Shown here one piece after another: positions 12,720-24,218 of a DNA stretch of 64,000 nt. The first letter of the stretch is position 1; each line of letters opens with the position of its first letter. The position numbers and the translations under genes are program-made. Under the pieces are notes generated by a model that made no database searches, was not told the origin of the DNA, and was given only the letters and a program-made list of their open reading frames with translations. The stretch is from Vesta saturnalis (Eukaryota > Arthropoda > Insecta > Coleoptera > Lampyridae), in the NCBI GenBank assembly GCA_036346205.1, contig JARFJB010002039.1:468501-532500 (forward strand). Reading direction: 5' to 3'.

Positions 12720-13520
12720 TCAGGATCATCCATTGCTTCATATGACCTTTGATGCACCTTATCCTTTATCGTTCCCCACATATAGGAATCCAAAGCAGAC
12801 AGATCGGGTGATTGAGGTGGCCATACCGCGAAATTATGCATTCCTTCCTATTCACAAGTTGGGAAAAGTTGTATATAAATAATTTCTCACTCATAATTGA
12901 TTATGAGATGATGCGCCTTCGCGCTGAAACCACTCCAGTATTGCGCGAGTCTCCAAATTTACTTCATCTATTATGTGTTCGAAATCATCTTGTAGAAAAT
13001 GAAGGTAACGCTCACCGATGAAACTACCATCAAATACGAATGCACCAAGATGTGTTGTTCCGACAACACCACACCAGACATTAAACTCAAATTTAATTTG
13101 TGGTCTTCCTTACTCGACATGATGCGGATTTTCTTGTGACCAGAGATGCCGATTGTGTCTATTTAACATCTCGAAATTTGTAAATATACTTTGTTCCGTC
13201 CAAAGTACCTTAAATTTAAACTGTGTATCGACTGCACACTTGTTTCTAAACCACGTACAAAATTACATATGCCGAATATTATCATCAGGGTGTAGTGTTT
13301 TTGAAGTTAACAACTTATAGGAGTGTTTTTTTTTAACTTGTACAACAGCACATTGTAAAATTCACGCTTGCATACTGGTTTCTCATGCTGAAGTTGATGC
13401 ATTCTGTACAGTAGATGCTAATGTGTTCAGTTGGACAGCTTCATTAGTGTGCCCTGCTTTAATCTTGGGTGTACAGAAATATCCATATTCACCCTAAGCA
13501 TCATATAGTCTTTTAAATCT
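12720..13520 (-). pseudogene. Mariner-type transposase pseudogene
   Basis: Decayed Tc1/mariner-superfamily transposase. Minus-strand reading gives KVLWTEQSIFTNFEMLNRHN and RHLWSQENPHH, the segment after the first catalytic Asp (here the TDE position reads TEQ). It then gives FEFNVWCGVVGTTHLGAFVF, FIGERYLHFLQDDF and LETRAILEWFQREGASSH, where the family has QxDGAPPH with the second Asp (lost here, RE). The layout WSQENP, NVWCG, YLxFLQ, DGAPPH is that of the insect mariner group with an N-terminal DUF4817-like helix-turn-helix, also seen at 51.3-52.4 kb. Several frameshifts and stops are present. Terminal repeats were not identified. Confidence 0.7.
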
Positions 13521-14023
13521 CTTAAATGTGCGCTGAAAGGGGATGACGGCATTTAAAATAGAGGGCACAATATTGCTATGTAATTCGCACTTCATTTTTT
13601 GACACCCAATACATTAAACCATATTACGCTTTTCTAGATTAGAAAAATGGATTGTAGCCACTAAAAACTGTTACGTAGCCGTGATTTTATAGATTATTTG
13701 CCGGTAATGTCGAAATTATAAACTATTTGTTAATTCCGTACATCTGAAATGTAGTATTCATGCAATTGAACTTGATAACGCATAAATTCTGTGGAAAGCT
13801 TTTGGATTGTAAGGTTTAATTTTGTCTTTCACTTATTTGGAAAGAAATCCAATTTTTACTAATTTGGTTGAGAATTAAGTAGTTTCTTTGTAAATAATAA
13901 TTTTGTCAATCATATTCAGCATTGTGGTTTTCGTGAATACTCTTATTTTAGTGAAAGAGAGGTAGAATAGTTTTTTATGTAAATAATTGTTCTCGTTGTT
14001 TTAAATTTTGGTGAATTTTATTA
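13521..14023. other. Non-coding, AT-rich
   Basis: No frame or repeat recognised. It may include the N-terminal end of the mariner remnant to its left. Confidence 0.25.
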
Positions 14024-14482
14024 AATGGATTTGAGATTGCGTCATGGAAAATTATATTAAGTATAAAATTATTACGTTTTGTATGGTACATCTTTTGTGA
14101 ATTTTAATTGTAGCCGTCAATCTGTCCGCCTTTTCTATTGGTGGTTTTGGTCTTCAAACAAAAAGTTTGGATTTTATATATCATATTACAGAGGTACCTT
14201 TCGGGAACGTAATTTCTATGGATGATGCAATTTTTCGGTTTACGAATACAATTCGTTTTTGGCGCAATTTAAAGTTTTAAGTAGTAAATCCTTGTGATTG
14301 ATTAATTAGCATAGTAGGGAGATGTTATTGAAGATGGCTGCGGCTGAAGAAGTTTGAAGGCAGTCTTGCTATGGATGCTGTTGTTCGTGATGCTGACGCA
14401 CACATTTGTTGGTTTGGGGTAGTGAACTGCTGCGCCCATTTCGGGAGGCTTAGTGAAGCATTTCGTTGGAAGTCTTTCCGTT
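14024..14482 (+). repeat. Duplicated 460-bp segment, copy A
   Basis: Direct repeat of 15982-16452. Both begin at AAATGGATTTGAGATT and end near GAAGTCT. Shared landmarks are ATTACAGAGGTACCTTTCGG, TGATTGATTAATTAGCATAG and CCCATTTCGGGAGGCTTAG. Copy A lacks about 45 bp present in copy B and has its own short insertion near the end. Nothing coding was seen. The ends are not TG..CA, so an LTR pair is possible but unsupported. Confidence 0.75.
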
Positions 14483-15981
14483 ACCCTTAATGTGGTAGAT
14501 ATTTTAGTGGTTTCGTTCCTCTCGAAATATTTTATCGTTATCGTTATCGTCTAGAGAATAGGTCAGTGTTGAATAAGTGCCGTCCTTCTTTACTTCTGGA
14601 GTTCCATCGCATCTTGTGTGCGGATCAATAGTAATATAGTTCAGGTTTTAGTTCTCCAGTGCTTCGTGTATACAGCTGACCCGATAACAAATAATTTGCT
14701 GTAAATAAAAAAGCTTTTCGTTCTTTTAGAGATAATAAGTGTTAGTCAGAACTTGTATATAATCAGAGGAAAGTTAACAAATAAGGTGGAAGTATTAGTG
14801 TAACGTACCACCAATTGTAATATCAATGAAAACGCAACTTAAAAGAAAAACATTCAGAAGCTAAGTTATATTTGGAGTTCGAGCGCAGTTTCTACTTCGA
14901 TCCTATTGCCGAAGCCACCGCCCAGGTTATTCTCTGGGGTTTCGCCAGGTGTCAGTATAACGAATGGGCTGTTCCAAAATTAAAGTAATCATTATTGTGC
15001 ATTTTTTTGCTGCGGTTGACAAAGTTTAATACATGTTTGTATGTATTTTATTATTTTGTTGTATATACTAACGGTTGAATACGCTGTCTTTGGAGGTTAC
15101 CTTTTTTTGTTACCGTTTCAATTTTAATATAAGCGTATTCATCCGTATTATAATCCAAATTTATCTGGGTGTTTTTTTTTTTTGTTACCCTGACGGGTTT
15201 ATATCGAAATTGTATGTGACGAAGGCGTTATAAGGGGAACGCAATTTATTTATTAAAACCATTTGTTATTTTGGCAAATCAATCAGATTTCAATAACTGT
15301 AGTAAAGGCCGACGTTGAAACTGGCTGGTATCATAAGTTTTAAGTATACTGGGTGGATTAATTTGAATTGAATGATTTGATTAATGTAACAATTGTGTTG
15401 ACATCTTGATGTTTTTTGTATTATTATTTATAATACATATCTTTAGGTTAACGTACGTATTGTGTTTTTTTTAGTGTAAACCCGTTTATTATACAACACC
15501 TACGTGCATTTTAGGTGTTTGTTTTTTTATGAGATTGAGTAACTGAATTAACATCAATACTTTTTGTGTTTATTTGAATTAAAGTAAGAACGTTCGAAAG
15601 CTAAATGGTTGAGCATTGGATTATGACGTAACTTTTAAAGGTTGATGAGTTCATGCATCATATTGCTTTCTGAATTTGAGCATATTTGATGGCGAATCGA
15701 TTTAATTACGACTGGTTGTAAACATAATTAGAGTGATTTCTCTTTTTTTAAGTGAAATTTCATTAAAAATGAGATTTATTAAGCAAAGTACAATAACGTA
15801 ATTATGAATTAAGATGGTCGTTGACCGATCAGTTGTTTGCTTTTTGTGCATACGGTAGTGTCGCGAACAGTCGCAATTTTTTTAAGTTATTTTTATAGAA
15901 ATCAATATGCCATTGATTGGCCTGATTTTGTCAAACAGGTTAGCGAATTAAATTATTTGTTATGCTACGAGCTGTATTTGG
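14483..15981. other. Spacer between the duplicated segments
   Basis: About 1.5 kb without a gene. There are T-rich runs and a GTTATCGTTATCGT stretch near 14535. If the flanking copies were LTRs, this would be a non-coding internal region, but I recognise no primer-binding site or polypurine tract. Confidence 0.3.
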
Positions 15982-16452
15982 TAAATGGATTTGAGATTTC
16001 GTCATGAAAAATTATATTGTGTATAATTACGTTTTGTATAGTACATCTTTTATGAATTTTAATTATAGCCGTCAATCTGTCGCCTTTTCTATTGATAGTT
16101 TTGGTCTTCAAACAAAGCGTTTGGGTTTTATATACGTTATTTTAAGGTTCATTATGTAGAGCTTCGTTATCATAAGCATATCATATTACAGAGGTACCTT
16201 TCGGGAACGCAATGAATGATGCAATTTTTCGGCTCACGAATTCAATTCGTTTTTAGCGCAATTTAAAATTTTAAGTAGTATATTCTTGTGATTGATTAAT
16301 TAGCATAGTAGGGAAATGTTATTGAAGATGGCTTCGGCTGAAGAAGGTTGAAGGCAGTCTTGTTAGGGATGCCCTAGTGGCAAGGCTGTTGTTTGTGGTG
16401 ATCGGTTTACGCCCATTTCGGGAGGCTTAGTGAAGTATTTCGTTAGAAGTCT
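15982..16452 (+). repeat. Duplicated 460-bp segment, copy B
   Basis: Second copy of the segment at 14024-14482, in the same orientation about 1.96 kb apart. It differs by scattered substitutions and carries an extra stretch at about 16135-16178 (TTCATTATGTAGAGC). The divergence shows the duplication is not recent. Confidence 0.75.
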
Positions 16453-18301
16453 AAGGTTACTGTATAAAAACCAAAATTAGTTAAAAATATAATGCGTTCA
16501 TGAAGCAGTAGATAGATTTTAATCTGATGAAAGGAGTAAAAACCATATGGAAAGGGAGTAATTTTCCGTCGGGTAGTAATGAAAGACTCAATCTTCGATA
16601 GAGTTCTGCGTCTTGATCTTGGAAACACCAACTTAAAATGAAAGACACTTCGAAGGGCCTTTTTGTGGAGGACGGGAGCAAGTTATGGTAGAAAATGTAT
16701 CCAGCTAAGAAAACCGTTGACAGATCACGCTAAGGAAATGGTCTGAGAAATTGCTAGAATAGGCACGAAACACATCTGCAATGATAAACGTCAATAATGG
16801 AACACAATAACTAGTTCCAGTATTTCCAAATTTAAAGTAAGGTTGGTTATAGACAGAGGACAAAGCGATGCAAAGGATCAGAAATACGGAATTATACCAT
16901 ACACTAGGACCTATTTTTCATATTAACAAAACTTGTAACAAACTTGGAACTTGTTAATAATTCACCTCTCTGTAGGCACCTAACGTGCGTTTAGTTCCAT
17001 GTGTGCTGCATAACATAGCTGCATAAAACATAATTTACTTATTTAAAGTAAAACCTTCCACGCGTATCGTTTTCAGATTCAATTTCATACAAGTTTATGC
17101 GCAAAGACCTTTTGGGAGCGTCGTTTTTGTGCGATATTGAAAGGTAGTAGAGCATCCATTTTTGCTCTGTTAAATATTTTTTATAAAAGTGTTGTAAATT
17201 TTACGGCACTTTTTATTTTTTTACCTTAACTTCACCTTTACTGTTACTTTTCACACATATATACATATCTAAGAAATTAACTATTTTACCATTAATCCAA
17301 CTTACGGTATTAGTACGATTAATCAAGAGTGATATAATCACCTTCATTAATGGTAAGTGGTACTCTAAAACTCCTTAATCCTGCAAATTTATTCATTTAG
17401 GAATTATAAAGCATAAAATCCAGATTTATTTCAACCCTGAAGTAATATTACGCAACAATTTCCAAAACGCTGAGCCAGCATGCAGCCATTTCGTTATCTA
17501 CAGTGTGACCAAGAATAAGGTATTCTGATTTCATTAATTACACATATTAATTATTCATTAGGTTATGACGTTACTAACAATAGCATTAAGGTATTTCCGT
17601 TTATAATTAAATATAGGTTGTGTAATAAAATTTGTTAATGCACAAATTTTCTTTTAACTTTATTATATCATGCTTTACTTGTTTATTCCATATTTAAAGA
17701 CAAGTTGGCGTCCGAGTAGTGATCAATTAGTTTCAGGAAGAAGCAACCCCGACTTTAAAGCGAGCATATCTAGGTACATGTAAATATTTTTTGGTTAATA
17801 AGGCAAATCGATAATTTTATGGACCTGGCCCACTTTAATCTACGACTGAGCATAAGACATAAAATCTTCTAGTTATTACCCAAACTGTTAAGTACTAAAA
17901 TTTGTAGCCATCGGTGTAGAAGTATACTTGTAGATCTTAAGTGTTAAACCTATGGAAAAGGAATGATCAGTGCTTCATAACAAGCTAGTATACTTAGAAG
18001 AGCCACAGAGACCAAGATCTACTGTAAGAAAATAAACTCGAACTACGTTGGTTCTGAGACGTTTCAGATAAACTATACGTGCAATTCTAAAACCAAGGGC
18101 GTAAAAACGTTAATAGCAGTGGACCAGTCAAAGTGAGAACTCAAGAACATAAGAACAACGTTCGCAAGGGCGAAACAGAAAAATCAGGAATCGCCGAACG
18201 TGTCTGGAACGAAAACTACCGCATACAATGGGATAACATACAGGTAGTGGCAAAGGACGAGAATACAACTTACCGGAAACTCAAAGAAGCCACATACACC
18301 G

Positions 18302-18303
<2 letters not shown>
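16453..18303. other. Non-coding stretch
   Basis: Only short open frames, none resembling a known family. I see nothing else to report. Confidence 0.3.

Positions 18304-18354
<51 letters not shown>
18304..18354. repeat. (TA)n microsatellite
   Basis: An uninterrupted AT dinucleotide run of 51 bp in otherwise mixed sequence. Confidence 0.95.
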
Positions 18355-18359
<5 letters not shown>

Positions 18360-18509
18360 AAAACTTTTGTTTTGGTACAAATTAAATACAATTCTTTATA
18401 AATAAGGAATCGATCAACAGAAGTAAACTAATTAAGAATGTAATTTATTATGTTACTTGTCATTTGCATGTTTATTAAGCTATTCTCGTAACGAAAACTC
18501 TACAGTTTA

Positions 18510-19420
18510 CATTAAATGTTCAATATGTGTACAGTGTTCCCTGATGTAGAATCGGGCTCTCTTAATACAAGAGAAGCAAATTTTCTGAAAAATTTGTGGT
18601 TTCTGCTTAAATTGCTCGGCGCCTTCCATAATTATTTCCCGTAAATGCTGTTCACTTAGTATCGAAACCATATAAACGAAGTCTTTCATAAATCCCCAAA
18701 AACAAAAAGGATTGAAGTTTGGAGAACTGCTTGGCCAGTGAACAGGTGCATCGCGTCTATTGCCAATACAGCGATTAACAAAGACCTCGTTTGTATGATT
18801 CCGAACATTTCGACCATAATTTTGGGGGCGCTGTCTAGCTTAAAGCACATACTTTGTCGCACATTTAGAGGCAAATCTTTAAGCAAACCTAAGAACGTAT
18901 TTCTTAGTGTTCAGCGTTTAATCGGGGTGGTAAAACGACTGGGCCCAAAAGATAATTATCCACTATTCCTGCCCAGATGTTCACACTAAAATTTGCTTGA
19001 TGACGTGTCTCTATGGAAGCTCTCGGATTTTCTTCTGTCCATACGAGGGTGTTATGCAAATTGGTTATTCCATTTCACGTAAATGTGGTTCCATATGAAA
19101 ATAAAATAAATCGAATAAATCTTAAATCACGATGTTTTTCTTGGCAAAGCCAATTTCAAAAATCGAGTATAGATACAAAGTCTGGAGGTTGAGTTTGAAT
19201 TTCTGAACATGGTATGAGTTTAATAAATTTTTTGTTAAAACTCATGCACGTCAGTAGAGTTAATATTGCCATCCTCGTTATCTGTGTTTATTTCTCTAGC
19301 GATTAACCTAGTACTTATACCCAGAGTTTCTTTTGCTATTTGTAGAATATGCTCCTCTTGGTTTATAAATAGCTTCCGAAATCGTCCACATTTCCTACCC
19401 TCTGTTGCTTAAATTGTCCC
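18510..19420 (-). pseudogene. Tc1/mariner-type transposase pseudogene
   Basis: Decayed DDE transposase on the minus strand. From about 19080, HNTLVWTEENPRASIETRHQ and ANFSVNIWAGIVDNYL match the block around the family's WSxxNVWAGI. After a frameshift LPLNVRQSMCFKLDSAPP stands where QxDGAPPH with the second catalytic Asp is usual. Later frames give VNRCIGNRRDAPVHWPSSSP and FCFWGFMKDFVYM, matching RIGRxGPVxWPxRSPDLxPLDFFLWG up to the third acidic residue. EQHLREIIMEGAEQF then leads into a C-terminal helix and HIEHLM. At least four frame breaks are needed. The HTH region (19100-19620) is very poorly preserved. It is related to, but not a copy of, the mariners at 12.7 and 51.3 kb. Confidence 0.7.
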
Positions 19421-20973
19421 GAATCTCTCAAGGGATAAACTAAATTGGAAAAGAACAATTGGGATCTGTCTCCGCATATCGTCTAGTCGCTAAACTGGCA
19501 TTAGAATAACATTTTTCTAAAACATCAAAAACCATTAAGCCTGATAGTAAAAAGTGGAAATAATCAGTGGGCATTTCAAACAAATAAACAAATAAGCTTT
19601 TGAATAGAATAGGCTCGAATATCATTTAAAGCACTAAATCAAAAATTTACGAGAATGAATAAATTAACACAAAGAATCAGTTAATTAAGGGAAGAGAACC
19701 AATTTACAATAGCCGTGCGCAAAAAAAGTTCAGGGGGAAAATTAGTCACGACCCTCTTTGTTTTTCTGAAGGAATAGAAAAATGACTCCTAATCGAACTG
19801 TATATTATTGCAAAATATCAACACAAAATGTTAAAAAACACACCCACACAGCACTCAATATCCATGAGATATCTATAAGTCATCGCATATATCTAGATGG
19901 ATATCCAAATATATCTAGAATATTAACAAAACTATCCACTGGATTACCTTATGGATATATAGATGTCACACTTTATCCAATTTTTTGGATATCCATTTTT
20001 GAATATTAATAGATGTCTGTGGGATATCTATAATGCATCGAAAAATCTCACAAATATCCAGATTAAATCCAAAAATATCTACCTATCTATTAAGAGTTCG
20101 TAAAATAAAACTAAAATACTTTATTTCAGTTTTATTACCAGATATATGTATCTACATTTATAATATTCTAAGTATGTACATAGGTGCTAAGTAGTTGTTG
20201 CCGGTCCCGATCTGTAAAAAAATTAAAAAGTAGTAACAGAGCATACAATTAAGAAATAAAAAAAGGTACTAAGTATTTGGTAAGTATATTAGAATGTGTC
20301 ATTAATTAATCAAAGATTACGTATAGTTACTAACCGTTTTGACTTGACTCGCTGTGGTGCATGTCGCAGCCAATTTATTACTACGTACCGCACCTAATAC
20401 AAAAAGCAATGTTAGTTCCACGTTTTAGATAAAACTAAAGTTCAGATAAAGTTTCCCAAACTGAGTTTCAACACATTTCACACCTCGATTAAAGTTGAAA
20501 CTCTGATTGTATTCTGGGTCATTTTTTTAAAACACATTTATGTGATGTACGCTCATAAATTGCTTATATTTATTAGAAGACCAAAAATCACATCGCTAAG
20601 AGAAGTGGAAAGCACTGTTTTTCCTTTCCCACCTAACTAACTGTATTGGAGTGCTAGGCCATCCAACATAATTTTTCTAAATATTGATTTTACTATTTCT
20701 TTGACAGAATTACCATCACTTCTTCCCAGGACAGAAATCTATGCAAGGAAAAGAAAAGTTTTTAAATTTCCTATAATAGTACTAACATCTTACCAACTTC
20801 GATCTATAATCTTCATTCTCAGTAATTTTTTTTCGATTGCTTCCATGTCAGTCGCATTTCTCAGTAGTAGACATGCCCATATTTCACTTTCTTTAATAGT
20901 TGATTCCACTTCTGGTTTATAGTTAAATGAATTTCGTTCATTATTATTAGGATATTAGTATATAAAAGTATAA
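19421..20973. other. Non-coding stretch with a GATATC-rich patch
   Basis: No gene. Between about 19860 and 20090 the words GGATAT, ATATCC and ATATCTAGA recur many times in both orientations. This gives a dense set of small palindromes of unknown meaning. The rest is AT-rich without signal. Confidence 0.35.
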
Positions 20974-21079
20974 GTGGATAAAAAGGTCTTTAAAACACGC
21001 ATGATTTTTCGTGCACGATGCGGTCGGCGCAGCCGGAGTGCTCGAAACATAGTAAGTGTTTTAAAGACCAGTTATCCAC
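20974..21079. repeat. 106-bp hairpin (inverted repeat) with a GC-rich loop
   Basis: The left arm 20974-20998 begins GTGGATAAAAAGGTCTTTAA. The right arm 21056-21079 is GTGTTTTAAAGACC followed by AGTTATCCAC. The arms pair over about 24 nt with one or two mismatches. The 57-bp loop is unusually G+C-rich for the region and itself contains a TCGTGCACGA palindrome. No coding or tRNA-like content. Confidence 0.7.
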
Positions 21080-21916
21080 GAAAACTTTACGCTATTTTTT
21101 TTATTGGTGCACCTTGAAATCATAAATACTAGTATTATTACTACAAAAAATGGAAATAAGAACTCATAACCTAAAATATTTTGGCGTTTATGTTTAAATA
21201 CAATTTTGCTATAACAACTTAATTTTAGATTGTTTAAACACTTGAAATTGTGAATTGCTTGCATAAAACAACTGCTAGTTTTATGGCAAGTTGGGGAGGA
21301 TGTGAAGAATTATTGTATTTGTTGGCTGAATTATAGTCAGCCACTTTGTTTCTTTGTAACAACCTATATATTAAAAACAAGACAAGGTTGTGTGTACTAT
21401 AATTTTTTGTTAAATGTACATTATCTTCTCCTTACGTTGACCATCATTAAAACCGTTTAGTATTTAATCTACTATACATATTTTCATAAAAACGAAACAA
21501 ACTGCATTTTGTAATACTAAAAAGTCATGATAACTGAGAGCAAATCAATAAACAATAATTATTATTTTTGTCAGTGATTATGAATGATGCAAACGACTAT
21601 AATGGATATCTCTCTTGATATCTTAGGAATATCGTGACAGAAGTAACATGGCGGATGTATAGTTGGTTTGGAAATGTGCTCCGAATTAATAGTTTATTTT
21701 TTCATTCAAAACGTCTTATGGGTTTATGTATATTTACTACAAACCAAATAAATAGTTTTTTTGAGGCTGCAATGTGCTGCAGCCTTGCGGAAACAGCATG
21801 AACTACTTCCTTTACCTGCCTAGCATGTTGGATGTTATATCGCGTCAGTAGCCAACTTGATGTGGTTGTGGTGTGTTCATCTTATGTTTTGTGGATTTCA
21901 AACTTTTGTAAGGTAC

Positions 21917-21918
<2 letters not shown>
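21080..21918. other. Non-coding, AT-rich
   Basis: No supported feature between the hairpin and the (TA)n tract. Confidence 0.25.

Positions 21919-21997
<79 letters not shown>
21919..21997. repeat. (TA)n microsatellite
   Basis: About 79 bp of pure AT dinucleotide repeat, starting after GGTACG. Confidence 0.95.
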
Positions 21998-22003
<6 letters not shown>

Positions 22004-22147
22004 TAAATTGTGAAGACGCTTAATTGTCAGATATAAGTTTAGTGCATTCGATTAAACGTAAATAGGGCTGTCTTTTAGTGTATAAACAACATTTTAATTT
22101 GTTAGTATTTAGCCGGCAAATAACCTCAAACTTCACAGTCGAATCTG

Positions 22148-22204
22148 TCCAATATGGGCTACTTGTATGGGTGCAAATACGGGCTACTAGCCCATATTTA
22201 GACC
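22148..22204. repeat. Inverted and direct copies of a GTAGCCCATATT motif before the Tigger gene
   Basis: AATATGGGCTAC (22151-22162) is the reverse complement of GTAGCCCATATT. TAGCCCATATTTAGACC (22188-22204) is a plus-strand copy. The same motif recurs beside another Tigger fragment at 32168-32184 and 32365-32381. It may be a subterminal transposase-binding site. Confidence 0.4.
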
Positions 22205-22225
22205 GTTGGAAATATTTTGTTCCAG

Positions 22226-23800
22226 ATGCCAAGATCTAAACCAAAATACATTCCGATCGGAAAAAGAAAGCAATGGAAAGATGAGGACATGATTAAAGCT
22301 ATTCAAGCTGTTAAGAGCAACAAAATGGGAACTCTAAAGGCTTCTAAAATGTATTCAGTTCCACGAACCACGTTGCAAACATTGGCAAAAAAAATTGATC
22401 TCAATCCTGAAGAAGCCGTTAGGACTAAATTAGGGAGAAAGCCGGTCCTAGGTTCTGAACTCGAAAAAATGCCTGTAGAATACATTTTAGAAATGGTAGA
22501 AAAATTTTATGGCTTAACTAGGAGTGACTTGCAACGTATGGCATTTGCGTTATGTACACGAAATGGATTGCCACATCCATTCACCTCAGCAGCAGCAGGG
22601 AGAGCCTGGCTTGATTTATTTCTACAGCGCCATAGTGACGTTCTTTCTATCCGTAGGCCTTGTGGAACCTCTTTTGCAAGAGCACTTGGGTTCAATAAAG
22701 AAAACGTAGACAAATTCTTTCAAATGTTGGAAACTGAGTACGAAAAGGTTCATTATACTCCTGATCGAATCTACAATGTAGATGAGACAGGAATAACAAT
22801 GGTGCAAAATAAAGTTGTTGATGTCATTTCACGGAAAGAGAAGAGGCAAATAGCTTCAATGACAGCAGCAGAAAGAGGAGGTTTGATTACTGTTATTTTT
22901 TTTATGAGTGCTGCCGGTAATTTCATACCACCCATGCTAATATTTCCTAGGAAAAATATGAATCAGTTGCTTATGAAAGGATGCCCACCAGGAGCTGTAG
23001 GATTTGCACATCTATCTGGTTGGGTTCAAAATAACCTATTTACCGAGTGGTTCACTCACTTCGTTGCACATGCAAGACTATCGGAATGTTCTCCCATACT
23101 GCTCATTTTAGACGGGCATTATAGTTATACCCGTAATATAGATGTCATTGAAATGGCTCGACAGAATCATGTGACAATTTTGTCACTTCCGCCCCACTCA
23201 ACTCATAAACTCCAACCTTTGGATAAGAGTTTCATGGGGCCATTTAAGACCTACTATAATGAGGAAATTAAAATGTACACAATAACAACTGGCCATCTTG
23301 TCACTGTGTACGAGGTTGCAGAACTTCTGAAAAAGGCTTATGTAAAAGTTCAAACTGGAGAAATAGTCATTAATAGTTTTCCAGCCACAGGAATCTACCC
23401 CCTCAATAAAATGATCTTCACAGTAGCAGACTACATAGCTGCACAAGCAGAAGCACCAAAAATGTGCAATGTAATTTCGTCTACTGAGCTTTTCCTGTCA
23501 ACAAACGTCGCTGTTGCTGCTAATACATCAGAAATTTCAATTCCGGATGATGGTCCGTCAACTCCTGCTGCTGGTCCACGAACTTCTGATTCTGGTAGGC
23601 CTACATCAACAGCTGGTCCGTCAACTCTGGCTATTGGTCCATCGACTTCGGCTGCTGGTTCATCAACTTCAGCTACTAGTGCATCATCGTGGGCTACTTA
23701 TCAGTCAAGTGCAGTTGCATCTTCATCTACATACCCTGTCTCGCCGCATGACATCTCTCCGGTCCCCAATATAATACAACCGCAATTTTACAAGTTATAA
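22226..23800 (+). CDS. Tigger/pogo-like DDE transposase, intact
   Basis: Full-length 524-residue transposase that would cut and paste its own element in the nucleus. I place the start at the ATG at 22226, because the three codons before it begin with TTG. Numbering is from that Met. Residues about 10-57 form a psq-type helix-turn-helix (MIKAIQAVKSNKMGTLKAS). Residues 70-150 form a CENP-B-like DNA-binding region (HPFTSAAAGRAWLDLFLQRH). The DDE_1 core carries Asp186 in YNVDETGITM, Asp296 in LLILDGHYSY and Asp333 in HKLQPLDKSF, all three catalytic acids. The C-terminal 85 residues are Ser/Thr/Pro-rich with a repeated GPSTSAAG-like unit. No stops or frameshifts, so it is young or was recently constrained. 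The stretch TATTTTGTTCCAG just before the ATG resembles a splice acceptor, so a 5' exon is possible. It could alternatively be a domesticated Jerky/Tigger-derived gene, but the complete DDD triad favours a transposon. Confidence 0.9.
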   Translation: MPRSKPKYIPIGKRKQWKDEDMIKAIQAVKSNKMGTLKASKMYSVPRTTLQTLAKKIDLNPEEAVRTKLGRKPVLGSELEKMPVEYILEMVEKFYGLTRSDLQRMAFALCTRNGLPHPFTSAAAGRAWLDLFLQRHSDVLSIRRPCGTSFARALGFNKENVDKFFQMLETEYEKVHYTPDRIYNVDETGITMVQNKVVDVISRKEKRQIASMTAAERGGLITVIFFMSAAGNFIPPMLIFPRKNMNQLLMKGCPPGAVGFAHLSGWVQNNLFTEWFTHFVAHARLSECSPILLILDGHYSYTRNIDVIEMARQNHVTILSLPPHSTHKLQPLDKSFMGPFKTYYNEEIKMYTITTGHLVTVYEVAELLKKAYVKVQTGEIVINSFPATGIYPLNKMIFTVADYIAAQAEAPKMCNVISSTELFLSTNVAVAANTSEISIPDDGPSTPAAGPRTSDSGRPTSTAGPSTLAIGPSTSAAGSSTSATSASSWATYQSSAVASSSTYPVSPHDISPVPNIIQPQFYKL

Positions 23801-24218
23801 CGCTTTTGTAGTCAATTCTAAACATGTTTTGGTCTGTTACCACTCAAGATTTTGGCCAGTTATTCTTTTAATACTTTGCAGCCCATACTATATGGATAAT
23901 ACGTATGTGCTACATGCAATTAAAATATTATATGGTTATAATCACAAATCTGGATGCAATGTCTATACCAACTATATCGCTTTTGCATAGAACACGTGCT
24001 GATCACGCGTTTTCATTACTGAATCTGTTCGGCGCGTGGGGTATAGCCAATAGAAAAGCGAACTTCCGAGTGCGTTTGTTTTTAGATCTGTTCATATCAC
24101 TATTGTTTGTCTATGATCCAGTCTTAATTTAAGTACGACGCGATACGGAGTTTCACGCCGCGCCGCGCCGGGCCGTCACAAATACGCCGTGATTGCTTTT
24201 GTTAAATATACTTACGAA
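23801..24218. other. Spacer with a short GC-rich island
   Basis: Non-coding. About 24148-24175 is a run of CGCCGCGCCGCGCCGGGCC inside AT-rich DNA, just upstream of the next pseudogene. It could be part of that element's end or promoter. No direct evidence. Confidence 0.3.

Noticed and set aside
14024..16452. LTR retrotransposon with 460-bp LTRs
   Set aside because: No TG..CA ends, primer site, polypurine tract or gag/pol remnant, so only a duplication is reported.
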